A DNA stretch of 64,000 bases, taken from assembly GCF_029490015.1 (NCBI RefSeq), contig NZ_CP120469.1:124001-188000 (forward strand), in the 5' to 3' direction. This stretch comes from Halobaculum limi (GTDB lineage: Archaea > Halobacteriota > Halobacteria > Halobacteriales > Haloferacaceae). Shown here in pieces: positions 17,998-25,937 of the stretch. Positions within the stretch are counted from its first letter, which is position 1. Each line of letters opens with the position of its first letter. Under the pieces are notes generated by a model. It made no database searches, was not told where the DNA came from, and saw only the letters and a list, made by a program, of their open reading frames with translations. The position numbers were made by a program, and so were the translations under genes.

Positions 17998-18041
17998 TAC
18001 GAGTCCCACTCAGATTGGGAAAGTGATAACTGATGAAGCCG

Positions 18042-18060
18042 AGTTTCTGAGTCAGAAACT
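18042..18060. promoter_or_regulatory. Perfect 19-bp palindromic operator candidate
   Basis: AGTTTCTGA-G-TCAGAAACT is a perfect inverted repeat with a single central base, placed between the divergent sensor gene (start 17997) and the winged-helix regulator gene (start 18101). Position and symmetry indicate a binding site for a dimeric regulator, most simply the product of 18101-18448. A related site lies at 16397-16415. Confidence 0.65.
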
Positions 18061-18100
18061 GTGCCGTATCAGATAACTTCCCCCCGTCCGTTCACCCGCT

Positions 18101-18448
18101 GTGAGTGAGGACGTGGACCGCGTTGAGGTACTTCGACTCCTCGACGATGAGTACGCCCGTGCCATCCTCACAGCGACTAGTAGAGAGCCTATGTCAGCAA
18201 AGGAACTCGCGGCAGCCATCGACGCCTCACCCCCGACTGTCTACCGTCGGGTAGACGACTTGCAAGCGGCTGGGCTCATCGTAGAAGAACTCCAGTATGA
18301 GTCGAGTGGCCACCACTACGGCGAGTATCGCATCTGCGTCGACCGAGTAACGGTCACATTTGAAAACGGCGAGTACACCCTCCAACTAGATCCTACCGAG
18401 GAGACCACGGCAGACCGCTTCACCAGACTCTATGAGGGACTCAGATGA
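18101..18448 (+). CDS. ArsR-like winged-helix transcriptional regulator
   Basis: 115 residues from GTG 18101. The winged helix is plain: DDEYARAILTATSREPMSAK, then LAAAIDASPPTVYRRVDDLQ and AAGLIVEELQYESSGHHYGE as the wing. The last 35 residues form a short beta/helix extension. The stop overlaps the next ATG by 4 bp (ATGA). In haloarchaea this type of regulator is regularly coupled to a DUF7521-type membrane protein, as here. It probably controls the divergent sensor genes through the palindrome at 18042. Confidence 0.85.
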   Translation: MSEDVDRVEVLRLLDDEYARAILTATSREPMSAKELAAAIDASPPTVYRRVDDLQAAGLIVEELQYESSGHHYGEYRICVDRVTVTFENGEYTLQLDPTEETTADRFTRLYEGLR

Positions 18449-18777
18449 TTACGCTCCAGGTGACCCAGACTGGCGACACCGTACAAGTGTTCGTGGTTCT
18501 TGCGACGTTCCTACTCTCGGCGTTGCTCGGCCTCGTTATCGCACGGAAGGCGTACCAGGGCTATCGCCGGAACGCCTCGATGCCTATGCTGTATCTCGCG
18601 GCCGGCATCGTCCTGTTGACAGCCATCCCCGCAGTGCTCTCGTTGTTCCTCTCGACGTTCACCACACTGCCAAATTATCTCGTCGTCGTGGTGACGAACG
18701 GCACCGAACTGCTCGGCCTCACCGCCATCGCCTACTCGCTGTACGGCCGCTTCGGATCGGCGGAGGAGCGCGGATGA
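18445..18777 (+). CDS. DUF7521-like membrane protein (110 aa)
   Basis: Three hydrophobic segments (about 17-35, 48-70 and 77-97), with the RKAYQGYRRNASMPMLYLA loop between the first two, are typical of the small membrane partner of haloarchaeal winged-helix regulators. It overlaps the regulator gene by 4 bp and the next small gene by 4 bp, so all three are translated as a coupled unit. Probably a membrane-based co-sensor. The role is inferred. Confidence 0.7.
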   Translation: MITLQVTQTGDTVQVFVVLATFLLSALLGLVIARKAYQGYRRNASMPMLYLAAGIVLLTAIPAVLSLFLSTFTTLPNYLVVVVTNGTELLGLTAIAYSLYGRFGSAEERG

Positions 18778-18923
18778 GTGGACCAGCGTTAGTCGGGTCT
18801 TCCCGCATATCGCTCCAATCTCGCCCGCTGGCGGTCGGGGTCGGCCTCTCGGTGGTGATTGTCGCCGTTAGTGAACTCCTCTCCTCGGCGTTCGCCGACG
18901 ACCTCCACGCGATGGTGCTGTAG
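18774..18923 (+). CDS. Small single-helix membrane peptide (49 aa), third gene of the operon
   Basis: ATG 18774 overlaps the upstream TGA (18775-18777). The product reads MSGPALVGSSRISLQSRPLA, then one hydrophobic helix (VGVGLSVVIVAVSELL) and a short polar end. The overlap argues for translation. It is too small for confident family assignment, but membrane location is clear. It belongs to the regulator-DUF7521 unit. Confidence 0.5.
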   Translation: MSGPALVGSSRISLQSRPLAVGVGLSVVIVAVSELLSSAFADDLHAMVL

Positions 18924-19150
18924 CCGAGAGCGTCTGCTGCCATTCGCGTCTCCCTTCTTCTGACAGCAATCGGTGGCCGTGGTGAACTCAGGGCGCAAGT
19001 CGATCACTGGTTGGTATTTGGCCGGGACACAGGGCGATGGATACAGTGTATTAGCCAATCGGCCAACCAGTCGCTGGGGTACGTTCTCGGTCTTATAGAG
19101 CACTCGTGGAGTGATGTGCTATCGTCACGCCATCCAGCAAGGTGGATGGC

Positions 19151-19771
19151 TCAACAGTGGTTGGTATCGTTCTCACGAACGATACTCACCGCACCTGTCT
19201 CGTGGTTGAACTCAAACTCATTAATCGAGCAGTTCGCTTGTGACTGCTCCAGAATCGTGTCGACGATATCGAGGTCTTTCAGATGTCCAAGAACCAGGCG
19301 AATGGGGCCACCGTGAGTCACGATGAGTATGGTCTCTGTCGATTCAAACTCGGCCAGTGTTGTCTCCCACCGCTCGATGACACGTTCGCGAACATCAGCA
19401 AGGCTCTCACCGCTTTCCGGTTGTCTGTGTGCTGCTTCCGCGCCAGCCTCACCAAGCCCGTACTCAGGGAACCGCTCTATCATCTCGTCGAACGCTACGC
19501 CTTGGTAGACGCCAATGTCACGTTCGCGCCACGCCGAATCTAGCGTGACGGGTGCGTCGAAGTGTTCAAGTAAGATTTCTAGCGTCTCCTCCGTCCGATG
19601 AAGGTCCGACGATAAAATGCGGTCGATCTCATATCTCTCCGTGAGTGCTGCGCCGAGCTGGTCGGCTTGCTCTCGACCGAGGCTGGTGAGTGGGGCAGGT
19701 GCCCAGCCTTGCAATCGGTGCTTTCGGTTCCACGTGGTCTCCCCATGTCGGACTGCCACTATGGTTGTCAT
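19151..19771 (-). CDS. Histidine phosphatase family protein
   Basis: 206 residues. The phosphoglycerate-mutase-like core has the RHG motif VRHGETTWN, LSSDLHRTEETLEILLE, the Glu of RERDIGVYQG, and the second His in IVTHGGPIRLVLG. All four catalytic positions (Arg-His, Arg, Glu, His) are present, so it should be active as a phosphomonoesterase with a phosphohistidine intermediate. Substrate unknown (sugar phosphate or phosphoprotein). Monocistronic. Confidence 0.9.
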   Translation of the reverse strand: MTTIVAVRHGETTWNRKHRLQGWAPAPLTSLGREQADQLGAALTERYEIDRILSSDLHRTEETLEILLEHFDAPVTLDSAWRERDIGVYQGVAFDEMIERFPEYGLGEAGAEAAHRQPESGESLADVRERVIERWETTLAEFESTETILIVTHGGPIRLVLGHLKDLDIVDTILEQSQANCSINEFEFNHETGAVSIVRENDTNHC

Positions 19772-20154
19772 TCTTATTGGTAGACCAACTAGTGAGAATG
19801 GAAAGTTGTTCCTCTGTCCTCCTGAGTTGTATCAGGTATCTATTCCAAGCACGGGTTGTCGAGTATACAATCTCTTTCTAACGTATGAGTCAGGAGAAAG
19901 AAGTGAGATAAACGGACTCGTTATGCTGAACCCACCCCTCTGAGTGTTGCACGCCGCTATTGACAATGACTGGTGAGGTTTTTGCGGTCGTGCTGAACTC
20001 AGTTGGCCTGAATCTCGCCATAGAGTATGAACCAGCTGTCCGCGGACGTGAATAAGTGCAGGTAGTCATTGTCATAGTCGTCATCCACCGTCGCTGGAAT
20101 GGTGCCTGTTAACTATAGTCACTACTCGCGAACGCACAAGTAGTGGAGGACGGT
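19772..20154. other. Intergenic region with a 29-codon remnant or mini-gene
   Basis: No confident gene lies here. On the minus strand at 19999-20088, a GTG-initiated frame of 29 codons (MDDDYDNDYLHLFTSADSWF, then ILYGEIQAN) has a protein-like composition and directly follows in-frame stops. It may be the tail of a lost gene or a mini-protein. The rest holds the promoter regions of the divergent phosphatase and ligase genes. Confidence 0.25.
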
Positions 20155-21555
20155 ATGAGACAGAGTCCGATAACCAAAGGAAAGCTCGTACTCGACACTT
20201 GGCGGCAGAAGCGAGCGGATGCTGCGACGATTGCATCTCGTCAACGACATCGACTCGAATCCCATCTCGCGTTCGTCCGGCGGCAATCCCGATTCTACAA
20301 ACAACGATACGCGGATATCCCCCAGTGGACGACAGATCTCCAACGCTACCCACCAGTGACGAAGGCGATGCTTATGGAGCACTTCGACGACGTCGTCACG
20401 GATACGGCGATTACAAAAGCCGAGATCGACGCGTTCGTCGCCGATGAGACGAAGATTGGCGAGCGCTTCCTCGGAACGTATCCAGTTTGGACCACATCTG
20501 GGACGACCGGGGAACCAGGGGTGTTCGTACAGGATGAGACCGCTTGGACCGTTTCAGACGTGGTGGGTGACCGGTGGATCCTGCCCGCACTGGCCGACCG
20601 TTCGCCACTGTCCCGACTCATCACGCAGAATCTCCGCATCGCGCTCGTCGCTGTCTCGGGCGGTCACTTCGCCGGTGCAGCCGGTCTTGAGCTGATGCGT
20701 CGAGAATCCGTCTATGGCGAGCGTCGCCTTCGGCTCTTTTCGCCGAAAAGCCCGATCAACGACCTGATTTCCGATCTGAACCAGTATCAGCCCGCTATCC
20801 TCGAAGGCTACTCAACCGTCCTCGTCGAGCTGGCGCGCGCCCAGCAGAATGGTCGACTCAACATCAGCCCCGCACTCATTCTTCCCACGGCAGAACCCAT
20901 CTCTGCGACTCAAAAGCGAATGCTCCGGGACACCTTCGATTGTGTGGTCCGAGAACTCTACGGGGCGACGGAATTCGTCCCGATTGCCGTCGAGTGCGAA
21001 CACGGGAATCTCCACGCCAACACCGACTGGGTCGTCCTCGAGCCGGTCGACAAGGACTATCAGCCAGTTGAACCCGGGACGCCCTCAGACACCGTCCTCA
21101 TCACGAGCCTCGCGAATCGAGTGCAACCGCTCGTCCGGTACGACCTCGGAGACAGCATCACCATCTACGAAGAACCGTGTCCCTGCGGGAGCGCATTCCC
21201 CATAATGGAAGTCGGCGGTCGGCAAGGAGACGTCCTCAAGTTCGAAACCGACGACGGAGAGGCGGTGCCAATCTTCCCGCTTGCATTATCGAGTGTTGTC
21301 GAAGAAGTACCGGGAGTCTATCGAACCCAGATTATCCGCACCGCCCCCACGAAACTAGCGGTCCGCTTTGAAGTCACGCCTGATGCAACCGAGGAGGAAG
21401 TCTGGAAGCAGATCGAGCGGGAGCTCGAATCGTTCCTTCGTACTCACGAGATTAGCCGCATAACTGTCGAAGCAGCACCCGAGCCCCCACAACGGGAGGA
21501 ACGGAGTGGGAAATTCCGGCACGTCTGGTCCGAAGTGGAAGAGCCATCCACCTGA
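20155..21555 (+). CDS. Phenylacetate-CoA ligase family adenylate-forming enzyme
   Basis: 466 residues from ATG 20155, chosen because GGAGG lies 7 bp upstream (GTG 20143 is an alternative). PaaK-type motifs are in order: SRFYKQRYADIPQWTTDL, the P-loop TTSGTTGEPGVF, LYGATEFVPIAVECE, and RYDLGDSI. A CPCGSAFP segment occupies the usual place before the C-terminal domain. The enzyme should activate a carboxylate as acyl-AMP. Haloarchaeal members sit in capsule, lipid or aromatic pathways, and nothing nearby identifies the substrate. Confidence 0.8.
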   Translation: MRQSPITKGKLVLDTWRQKRADAATIASRQRHRLESHLAFVRRQSRFYKQRYADIPQWTTDLQRYPPVTKAMLMEHFDDVVTDTAITKAEIDAFVADETKIGERFLGTYPVWTTSGTTGEPGVFVQDETAWTVSDVVGDRWILPALADRSPLSRLITQNLRIALVAVSGGHFAGAAGLELMRRESVYGERRLRLFSPKSPINDLISDLNQYQPAILEGYSTVLVELARAQQNGRLNISPALILPTAEPISATQKRMLRDTFDCVVRELYGATEFVPIAVECEHGNLHANTDWVVLEPVDKDYQPVEPGTPSDTVLITSLANRVQPLVRYDLGDSITIYEEPCPCGSAFPIMEVGGRQGDVLKFETDDGEAVPIFPLALSSVVEEVPGVYRTQIIRTAPTKLAVRFEVTPDATEEEVWKQIERELESFLRTHEISRITVEAAPEPPQREERSGKFRHVWSEVEEPST

Positions 21556-21698
21556 TTTCGCCGGCCTCCCAGCCTCTAACGAGAATCGTTCGTCCGTCGA
21601 ACAGAAGCCTGCAGCGTGCGCCCTCGCTTTATGAACTTGCTTCGGGCAGCACGTTGTGAGCACATTTCGGCAGCTGGCGATTCGGATCCACAAAACGA

Positions 21699-22538
21699 TT
21701 AGCTCAGATCGGCTTGTCGGAACGAGAGATATCCGACGAACAGCGGGATGACAGCCCAGGCAAACAGGATGAGTACGAACACCAATGGGTCGAGGTAACT
21801 GGGTACTGGACCACCGATTCGCGCTTCCACAGCAGTTCCGCCACCGAGCAACAACCGCTGGACGAGCGCATTGTACGCCCCGGTTGGACTGAATCCTTGT
21901 ACGAGCAGGAACCAGGCTGGGACCACTCTCCCCGGCATCTCGCCGGTGACAAGCAAGTGCACCCCATTAGGAGCTAGATCCCACAGCAGCGTCAGGCCGA
22001 GGTATGCCGTAATTGCCAGGATCATCGCACGAGCTCGTGTCGCCGTGACGGCCGAAATCCCGATCGCAATCCCGACGAACGAAACGCCGAGAAGGACAGT
22101 CAACGCTATCGTTCCAAGGAATGCTCCCACGGGGAGGCCACCGTAGAGCGCCGCTGCGACCAGACCTGCTACCAGGAACCCCAATGAGAGACCGATCGCG
22201 ACCACACCGCTGCGACCAATGAACTTCCCGAAGAGCACTTCACCTCGCGACGGCGGGAGTCCGAGTATCACTTTCAGGCTTCCCGACTCTCGTTCGCCAG
22301 CAATCGCAAGGTACGCTGCAATCAGCGCCATAATCGGGACGAGGAGTCCAGCGAACTGCGAGGCACCGCCAATCGCCATCTCGACACCACCTTCCACATC
22401 CGGGATAAGTAGTGAGATACCCGTCGACAGCGACGTCATCACGGCAATGATGACGACGATGCCCCAGATCATTCGCGACCGGAGGGCGTCGGCGAATTCC
22501 TTCCGAGCGATCTTCAGCCAGATTGTAGAACGCGTCAT
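21699..22538 (-). CDS. ABC-2 type transporter permease (NosY-like)
   Basis: 279 residues with six helices. KIARKEFADALRSRMIWGIV is the conserved N-terminal amphipathic start, and AYLAIAGERESGSLKVILGL is the ABC-2 loop with the SGSLK motif of NosY-type permeases. The 5' end overlaps the ATPase stop by 4 bp, so it is the second gene of a coupled pair. Substrate unknown. Confidence 0.88.
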   Translation of the reverse strand: MTRSTIWLKIARKEFADALRSRMIWGIVVIIAVMTSLSTGISLLIPDVEGGVEMAIGGASQFAGLLVPIMALIAAYLAIAGERESGSLKVILGLPPSRGEVLFGKFIGRSGVVAIGLSLGFLVAGLVAAALYGGLPVGAFLGTIALTVLLGVSFVGIAIGISAVTATRARAMILAITAYLGLTLLWDLAPNGVHLLVTGEMPGRVVPAWFLLVQGFSPTGAYNALVQRLLLGGGTAVEARIGGPVPSYLDPLVFVLILFAWAVIPLFVGYLSFRQADLS

Positions 22539-23530
22539 CCCTTCACCTCCGACGTATCGACTGTTGGGGGAGCTTCGCCAGTGTAGGCGCTGAACATATC
22601 CTCCAACGACGACTCCTCGATTGTCACGTCGAGAATTGAAGCGCCATCATCGCGTATGCGGTCGATCACGTCGACTTTCGCTGTAGCCTCACCGACGCGG
22701 ACGCGAATTGTTCGGCCATCGACTGCGACGTCGGAGACTCCGGCTAGCTCTCCGATGGTCAGCGAGTCTGGGATGGCATCGACTGAGAGCGTTACCGTCG
22801 ACCCCGTTCCGAGTGTGTCGCGAAGGCCGTCAATCGAGTCGACGGCGACGAGTCGCCCACGGTTGAGAATCGCGACGCGGTCGCACACAGCTTCGACTTG
22901 GCTGAGAATGTGGCTCGAGAAGAAGACAGTTTTCCCCCGGTCAGCGTGGCTTCGGGCAATCTCACGGACGAGGCGAACGCCGTTGGGATCGAGTCCCGAA
23001 GATGGCTCGTCGAGAATCAACAGATCGGGATCACCGACAAGGGCAATCGCGAGAGCCAATCGCTGCATCATTCCTTTCGAATAGCCACCGACGACTCGGT
23101 CGGCAGCTGCAGCATCAAGACCAACTCGATCAAGAAGATCGCCGACAGTATCGTCAGATTGCTTCAACGCGATTGCGTACTCGAGGTGTTTGCGACCGGT
23201 GAGTCGGTCGTAGAGTCCGTAGCCATCCGGGAGAATGCCGACTCGCTCGTGGATTTCTCGTGTCTCATCCTGAGCATCGTATCCAAGGACAGTTGCGCTC
23301 CCGGCCGATGGGCGGACATAGTCCATAATCACATCGATCGTCGTCGATTTCCCGGCACCGTTTGGTCCGAGAAAGCCGAATACTTCGCCCTCGTAGATTG
23401 TCAGATTGAGATCATCAACAGCGAGAACGTCCGTTCCATATTGCTTTGTCAGCCCTGAGGTTTGGATGGCTATCGACCTGTCATCGGTCGTATCCTTCGA
23501 ATTCGATAGAGACTGAGAGGGAGGTTCCAT
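22535..23530 (-). CDS. ABC transporter ATP-binding protein (NosF/CcmA-like)
   Basis: 331 residues. Walker A is GPNGAGKSTTID, the signature is YSKGMMQRLALA, Walker B is LLILDEPSSGLDPNG, and the switch His is in FSSHILSQ. A C-terminal regulatory extension of about 90 residues follows. It is first in the ATPase-permease operon, and the 4-bp overlap with the permease implies coupled translation. The IS-like inverted repeat at 23582 lies only 50 bp upstream, within the promoter region. Confidence 0.92.
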   Translation of the reverse strand: MEPPSQSLSNSKDTTDDRSIAIQTSGLTKQYGTDVLAVDDLNLTIYEGEVFGFLGPNGAGKSTTIDVIMDYVRPSAGSATVLGYDAQDETREIHERVGILPDGYGLYDRLTGRKHLEYAIALKQSDDTVGDLLDRVGLDAAAADRVVGGYSKGMMQRLALAIALVGDPDLLILDEPSSGLDPNGVRLVREIARSHADRGKTVFFSSHILSQVEAVCDRVAILNRGRLVAVDSIDGLRDTLGTGSTVTLSVDAIPDSLTIGELAGVSDVAVDGRTIRVRVGEATAKVDVIDRIRDDGASILDVTIEESSLEDMFSAYTGEAPPTVDTSEVKG

Positions 23531-23581
23531 ACTGTCCGTACGAATACACTTGTGAAAATTCTATGGCATATTTGATATCTT

Positions 23582-23653
23582 GGCTCTGTTTAAACCCTCA
23601 GCCGCTGATAGTTTGTTGGGCTCGTGCTGAATATGGGGGATTTCAACAGAGCC
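23582..23653. repeat. 72-bp MITE-like element with IS-type terminal inverted repeats
   Basis: GGCTCTGTT (23582-23590) and AACAGAGCC (23645-23653) bound a 72-bp unit with no coding capacity. The right end extended inward reads GGCTCTGTTGAAATCCCCC in reverse complement, and the same terminus occurs at 25485-25500 and, with changes, at 58219 and 58672. It looks like an internally deleted DDE-type IS or a MITE. The family is not identified. Confidence 0.55.
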
Positions 23654-23700
23654 GCCCAGCACTAAACCACTCCTCCTAGAAGGCACGAAAAATTGCTAAA

Positions 23701-24135
23701 CTAATCGCTGTCGAATATGCTGGCAATTTCGTCTTCGTCGAAGACGGCTCCGTCCAACATCTCCCAGAACTCTTCAGCTGAGTCAAGGCTACCGAATTTC
23801 CCCTGTAGTTTTCTAGCCTGTCCCCTTGACACACCAGCCTGATCGTAGTCGTGTTCAGATACTTCGAGGAGGAGTACGAGATGGTCGAAACCGATGCCGT
23901 CGATGTCGATGTTCTCGAGGATCACACCAAACAGTCGCATCTCACCCCCACACCGGAATACCTTGAGATCACCGTACTGCTTGTAGACAAAGTGCGTTGG
24001 TGAGTGATCTGCAGCGGTAAGCTTCGTCAGTTCCGTCTGGACGTGCTCGCTTTGTGATCGGGTTAGCGCAGCGATTTCACCCAGTACTGAGCGGGGGATT
24101 GACACACAACAAGTTTCGTCCAGCGGGATTGCCAC
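23701..24135 (-). CDS. RelE-like toxin candidate
   Basis: 144 residues from GTG 24135, directly after an in-frame stop. The middle of the protein (FVYKQYGDLKVFRCGGEMRL, then FGVIL and LVLLLEVSEHDYD) resembles the central strands of RelE/ParE-fold toxins. It sits 51 bp behind a 43-codon gene, the usual antitoxin-toxin order. The acidic C-terminal tail (DEDEIASIFDSD) is unusual for a RelE toxin, so the assignment is moderate. Confidence 0.5.
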   Translation of the reverse strand: MAIPLDETCCVSIPRSVLGEIAALTRSQSEHVQTELTKLTAADHSPTHFVYKQYGDLKVFRCGGEMRLFGVILENIDIDGIGFDHLVLLLEVSEHDYDQAGVSRGQARKLQGKFGSLDSAEEFWEMLDGAVFDEDEIASIFDSD

Positions 24136-24186
24136 TCAAACGATTCCACTGAGGCATCGATAATAAACGAATCGCAAGCAGGAGGG

Positions 24187-24318
24187 CTACTGGCGGAAGG
24201 CTTCTTTAATTTCGTCCAGCGTCGCAAACTCGAATTCCATTGCGTCGTCAACAGCCTGGTCGATGTTCTCTTGAACATCTTCTTCGGACTTGCCGTCTCT
24301 CCAGGCGCCTTTACTCAT
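24187..24318 (-). CDS. Putative antitoxin (43 aa) paired with the RelE-like gene
   Basis: ATG 24318 encodes MSKGAWRDGKSEEDVQENID and 23 more residues ending in LDEIKEAFRQ. It is small, acidic and helical, and lies just upstream of the toxin candidate on the same strand. Size and position fit a type II antitoxin without a recognisable DNA-binding domain. The assignment rests on context. Confidence 0.5.
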   Translation of the reverse strand: MSKGAWRDGKSEEDVQENIDQAVDDAMEFEFATLDEIKEAFRQ

Positions 24319-24417
24319 TATGCTACATCACGTGAGGGGGGATAATCATACTTTCGCACGGGCTGATTCCACTGGTAACGGACTATGGCAGCCGAATTTC
24401 ACAGTCTCACCGTGAGA

Positions 24418-25437
24418 TCAGAGTTGGATGTTTCGTAATCCACAAGCAGTGCAACGTGATCCTCTCTGGTCTCCGCTCCAAAAATGCGGACAGAGTTGGG
24501 GATTGGACGTGAGCTCGGACAGATCATACATATCGTGATCAGGAGACAGGAGAACATCTGACTGTGGGAATCCCGACCCGAGTTGGAAATACCCACATTT
24601 CGCACACCGAAACACGTGCTCTTCGTATCGTTCCCAACGATGGCCGTCATTTGGGTTGCAAACGTCTGGAGGAGGCTCAACACTCGGGCCTAACAGCTCA
24701 TAATTGTCGTACAGAAACCGAGTTCGGCTCTCGCTATACCGTTTGTTAGTCCCACACCACGGGCAAGACTGATACTGACGCCTCTTATGTTTCGTCTCCT
24801 TCCACTCGTGTTCACAAGATGGGTGAGGGTCATTCCACTCCAGTGAAGATTCGATATCGGTCGAGAAATCACTTGGACCATTGTCATAGATCGCGATGCC
24901 TCGATTATCTTCCGGATCGCTGAATGTGGACTCGACTACGTCGAACGGAAGCGACTCCTCGGAGAAATCAGCTGGTTCTGCCCAGAAGACACTATATCCG
25001 AGTGATAAGTAGTCGTGAGTTGTGGCGAACTTGTCTTTTGAGTGATTCCGATATTGGACTTCGATGATCACTCCCTTACCGTAGTATCGGTTCTCACTCT
25101 GGAACTCCGCTAATGCATCTGCATATCGTGTTTCTGGGAGAGTCTCTGTCTCTTGCGTTGAGAGGGCAACTTCAGGGGCACACTGCGACAATTGATCTGC
25201 AAACGCCTGTTTGAGAGTTGAGACGGCTATCGACTTGAGCCGAGCATGAGTGTTCGATTCACCCCCACCACCCTCACAAGCAGTGTTTGATTCGTGGACA
25301 AAATGTCGCGCCCGCCCATCAGCGAACGGGCCCCGAGGGTACATCGCTTCCGCGCACTCAATGCATTTGACTTCTGTGCTATCTTCGACCTCCTCTGGGA
25401 GCACTTGTTCACCTCGGATCTGTGCGACGAACGGCAT
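24418..25437 (-). CDS. CoiA-like nuclease with zinc ribbons
   Basis: 339 residues from ATG 25437 (MPFVAQIRGEQVL). An N-terminal zinc finger VKCIECAEAMYPRG leads into RHFVHESN, then THARLKSIAVSTL, ending in the core motif GVIIEVQYRNHSKDK with the E-x-Q catalytic pattern of CoiA-type endonuclease folds. The C-terminal third contains two more ribbon-like Cys pairs (CPWCG, CAKCG) and a last CTACG. CoiA proteins take part in DNA uptake or recombination in bacteria. The archaeal role is unknown. In-frame codons upstream of 25437 run into the IS-type terminus at 25485 and are unlikely to be translated. Confidence 0.65.
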   Translation of the reverse strand: MPFVAQIRGEQVLPEEVEDSTEVKCIECAEAMYPRGPFADGRARHFVHESNTACEGGGGESNTHARLKSIAVSTLKQAFADQLSQCAPEVALSTQETETLPETRYADALAEFQSENRYYGKGVIIEVQYRNHSKDKFATTHDYLSLGYSVFWAEPADFSEESLPFDVVESTFSDPEDNRGIAIYDNGPSDFSTDIESSLEWNDPHPSCEHEWKETKHKRRQYQSCPWCGTNKRYSESRTRFLYDNYELLGPSVEPPPDVCNPNDGHRWERYEEHVFRCAKCGYFQLGSGFPQSDVLLSPDHDMYDLSELTSNPQLCPHFWSGDQRGSRCTACGLRNIQL

Positions 25438-25484
25438 TAGATGTCTGGGGAGGCCTTGGGACCTACGTATATTAACAATTGGCT

Positions 25485-25500
25485 GGCTCTGTTGAAATCC
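25485..25500 (+). repeat. Solo IS-type terminus
   Basis: GGCTCTGTTGAAATCC is identical to the deduced outer end of the element at 23645-23653 extended inward. Its partner end is missing and the sequence to the right carries a TnpB right-end remnant, so this is a leftover of an older insertion. Confidence 0.5.
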
Positions 25501-25540
25501 TCGATAGAGCAATGAAGCGTCCTGCCTACAAGTCACACGA

Positions 25541-25585
25541 ATGCGAGGAGGAAGCCCACGGCTTTAGCCGTGGGAGGAATCTGAC
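25541..25585 (+). mobile_element. Solo right end of an IS200/IS605 (TnpB) element
   Basis: CCCACGGC (25555-25562), loop TTTA, GCCGTGGG (25567-25574) make a perfect hairpin flanked by GAGGAAG and AGGAATCTGAC. This is the common right-end/omegaRNA hairpin of haloarchaeal IS200/IS605 elements. No tnpA or tnpB lies nearby, so only the end remains. It overlaps the end of the HalOD1-like fragment. Confidence 0.55.
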
Positions 25586-25823
25586 TCTTCTCTGCCGACG
25601 ACCGCAACTCCGTCTGGACTTACACGAATTCTTAGTCCCTCCCAGACGAATTCGACCTCTACAGGTGTTGCCGTGTTGCTGACCAGCGCTTGAAGTGCAT
25701 CTGTGTCCACCACGCCATACAGTGGTGACAGCTCCATATCACCCACGCCATTTTCGTTCGCAACGACTGTGACGATTCTGTGGAGAATGTCGTCGATGTC
25801 CGATCCGCGGTTTGATATGATAT
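25564..25823 (-). pseudogene. HalOD1-like output-domain protein fragment
   Basis: In-frame codons from just below two tandem TAG codons (25824-25829) read SDIDDILHRIVTVVANENGV, then MELSPLYGVVDTDALQALV and IRVSPDGVAVVG. This matches the HalOD1 domain layout, but there is no ATG or GTG before the domain, and the last residues (DSSHG) are encoded by the TnpB right-end hairpin. Both ends therefore look damaged. Internal ATG 25746 or 25737 would yield only half a domain. Confidence 0.5.
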
Positions 25824-25937
25824 CTACTAATCGACTTGTAGCGTATATAAATAGATCGCGGTTGGGATCTGTTGACAGGAAACTAACACACGCCGACTAC
25901 CTTACCTTGCTCACGATCCGTGTCGAGCGCCGAGCGA

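Noticed and set aside
16837-18033. 398-codon plus-strand frame across the two sensor genes
   Set aside because: No family likeness and Arg/Ser-rich. The minus strand holds two paralogous membrane proteins.
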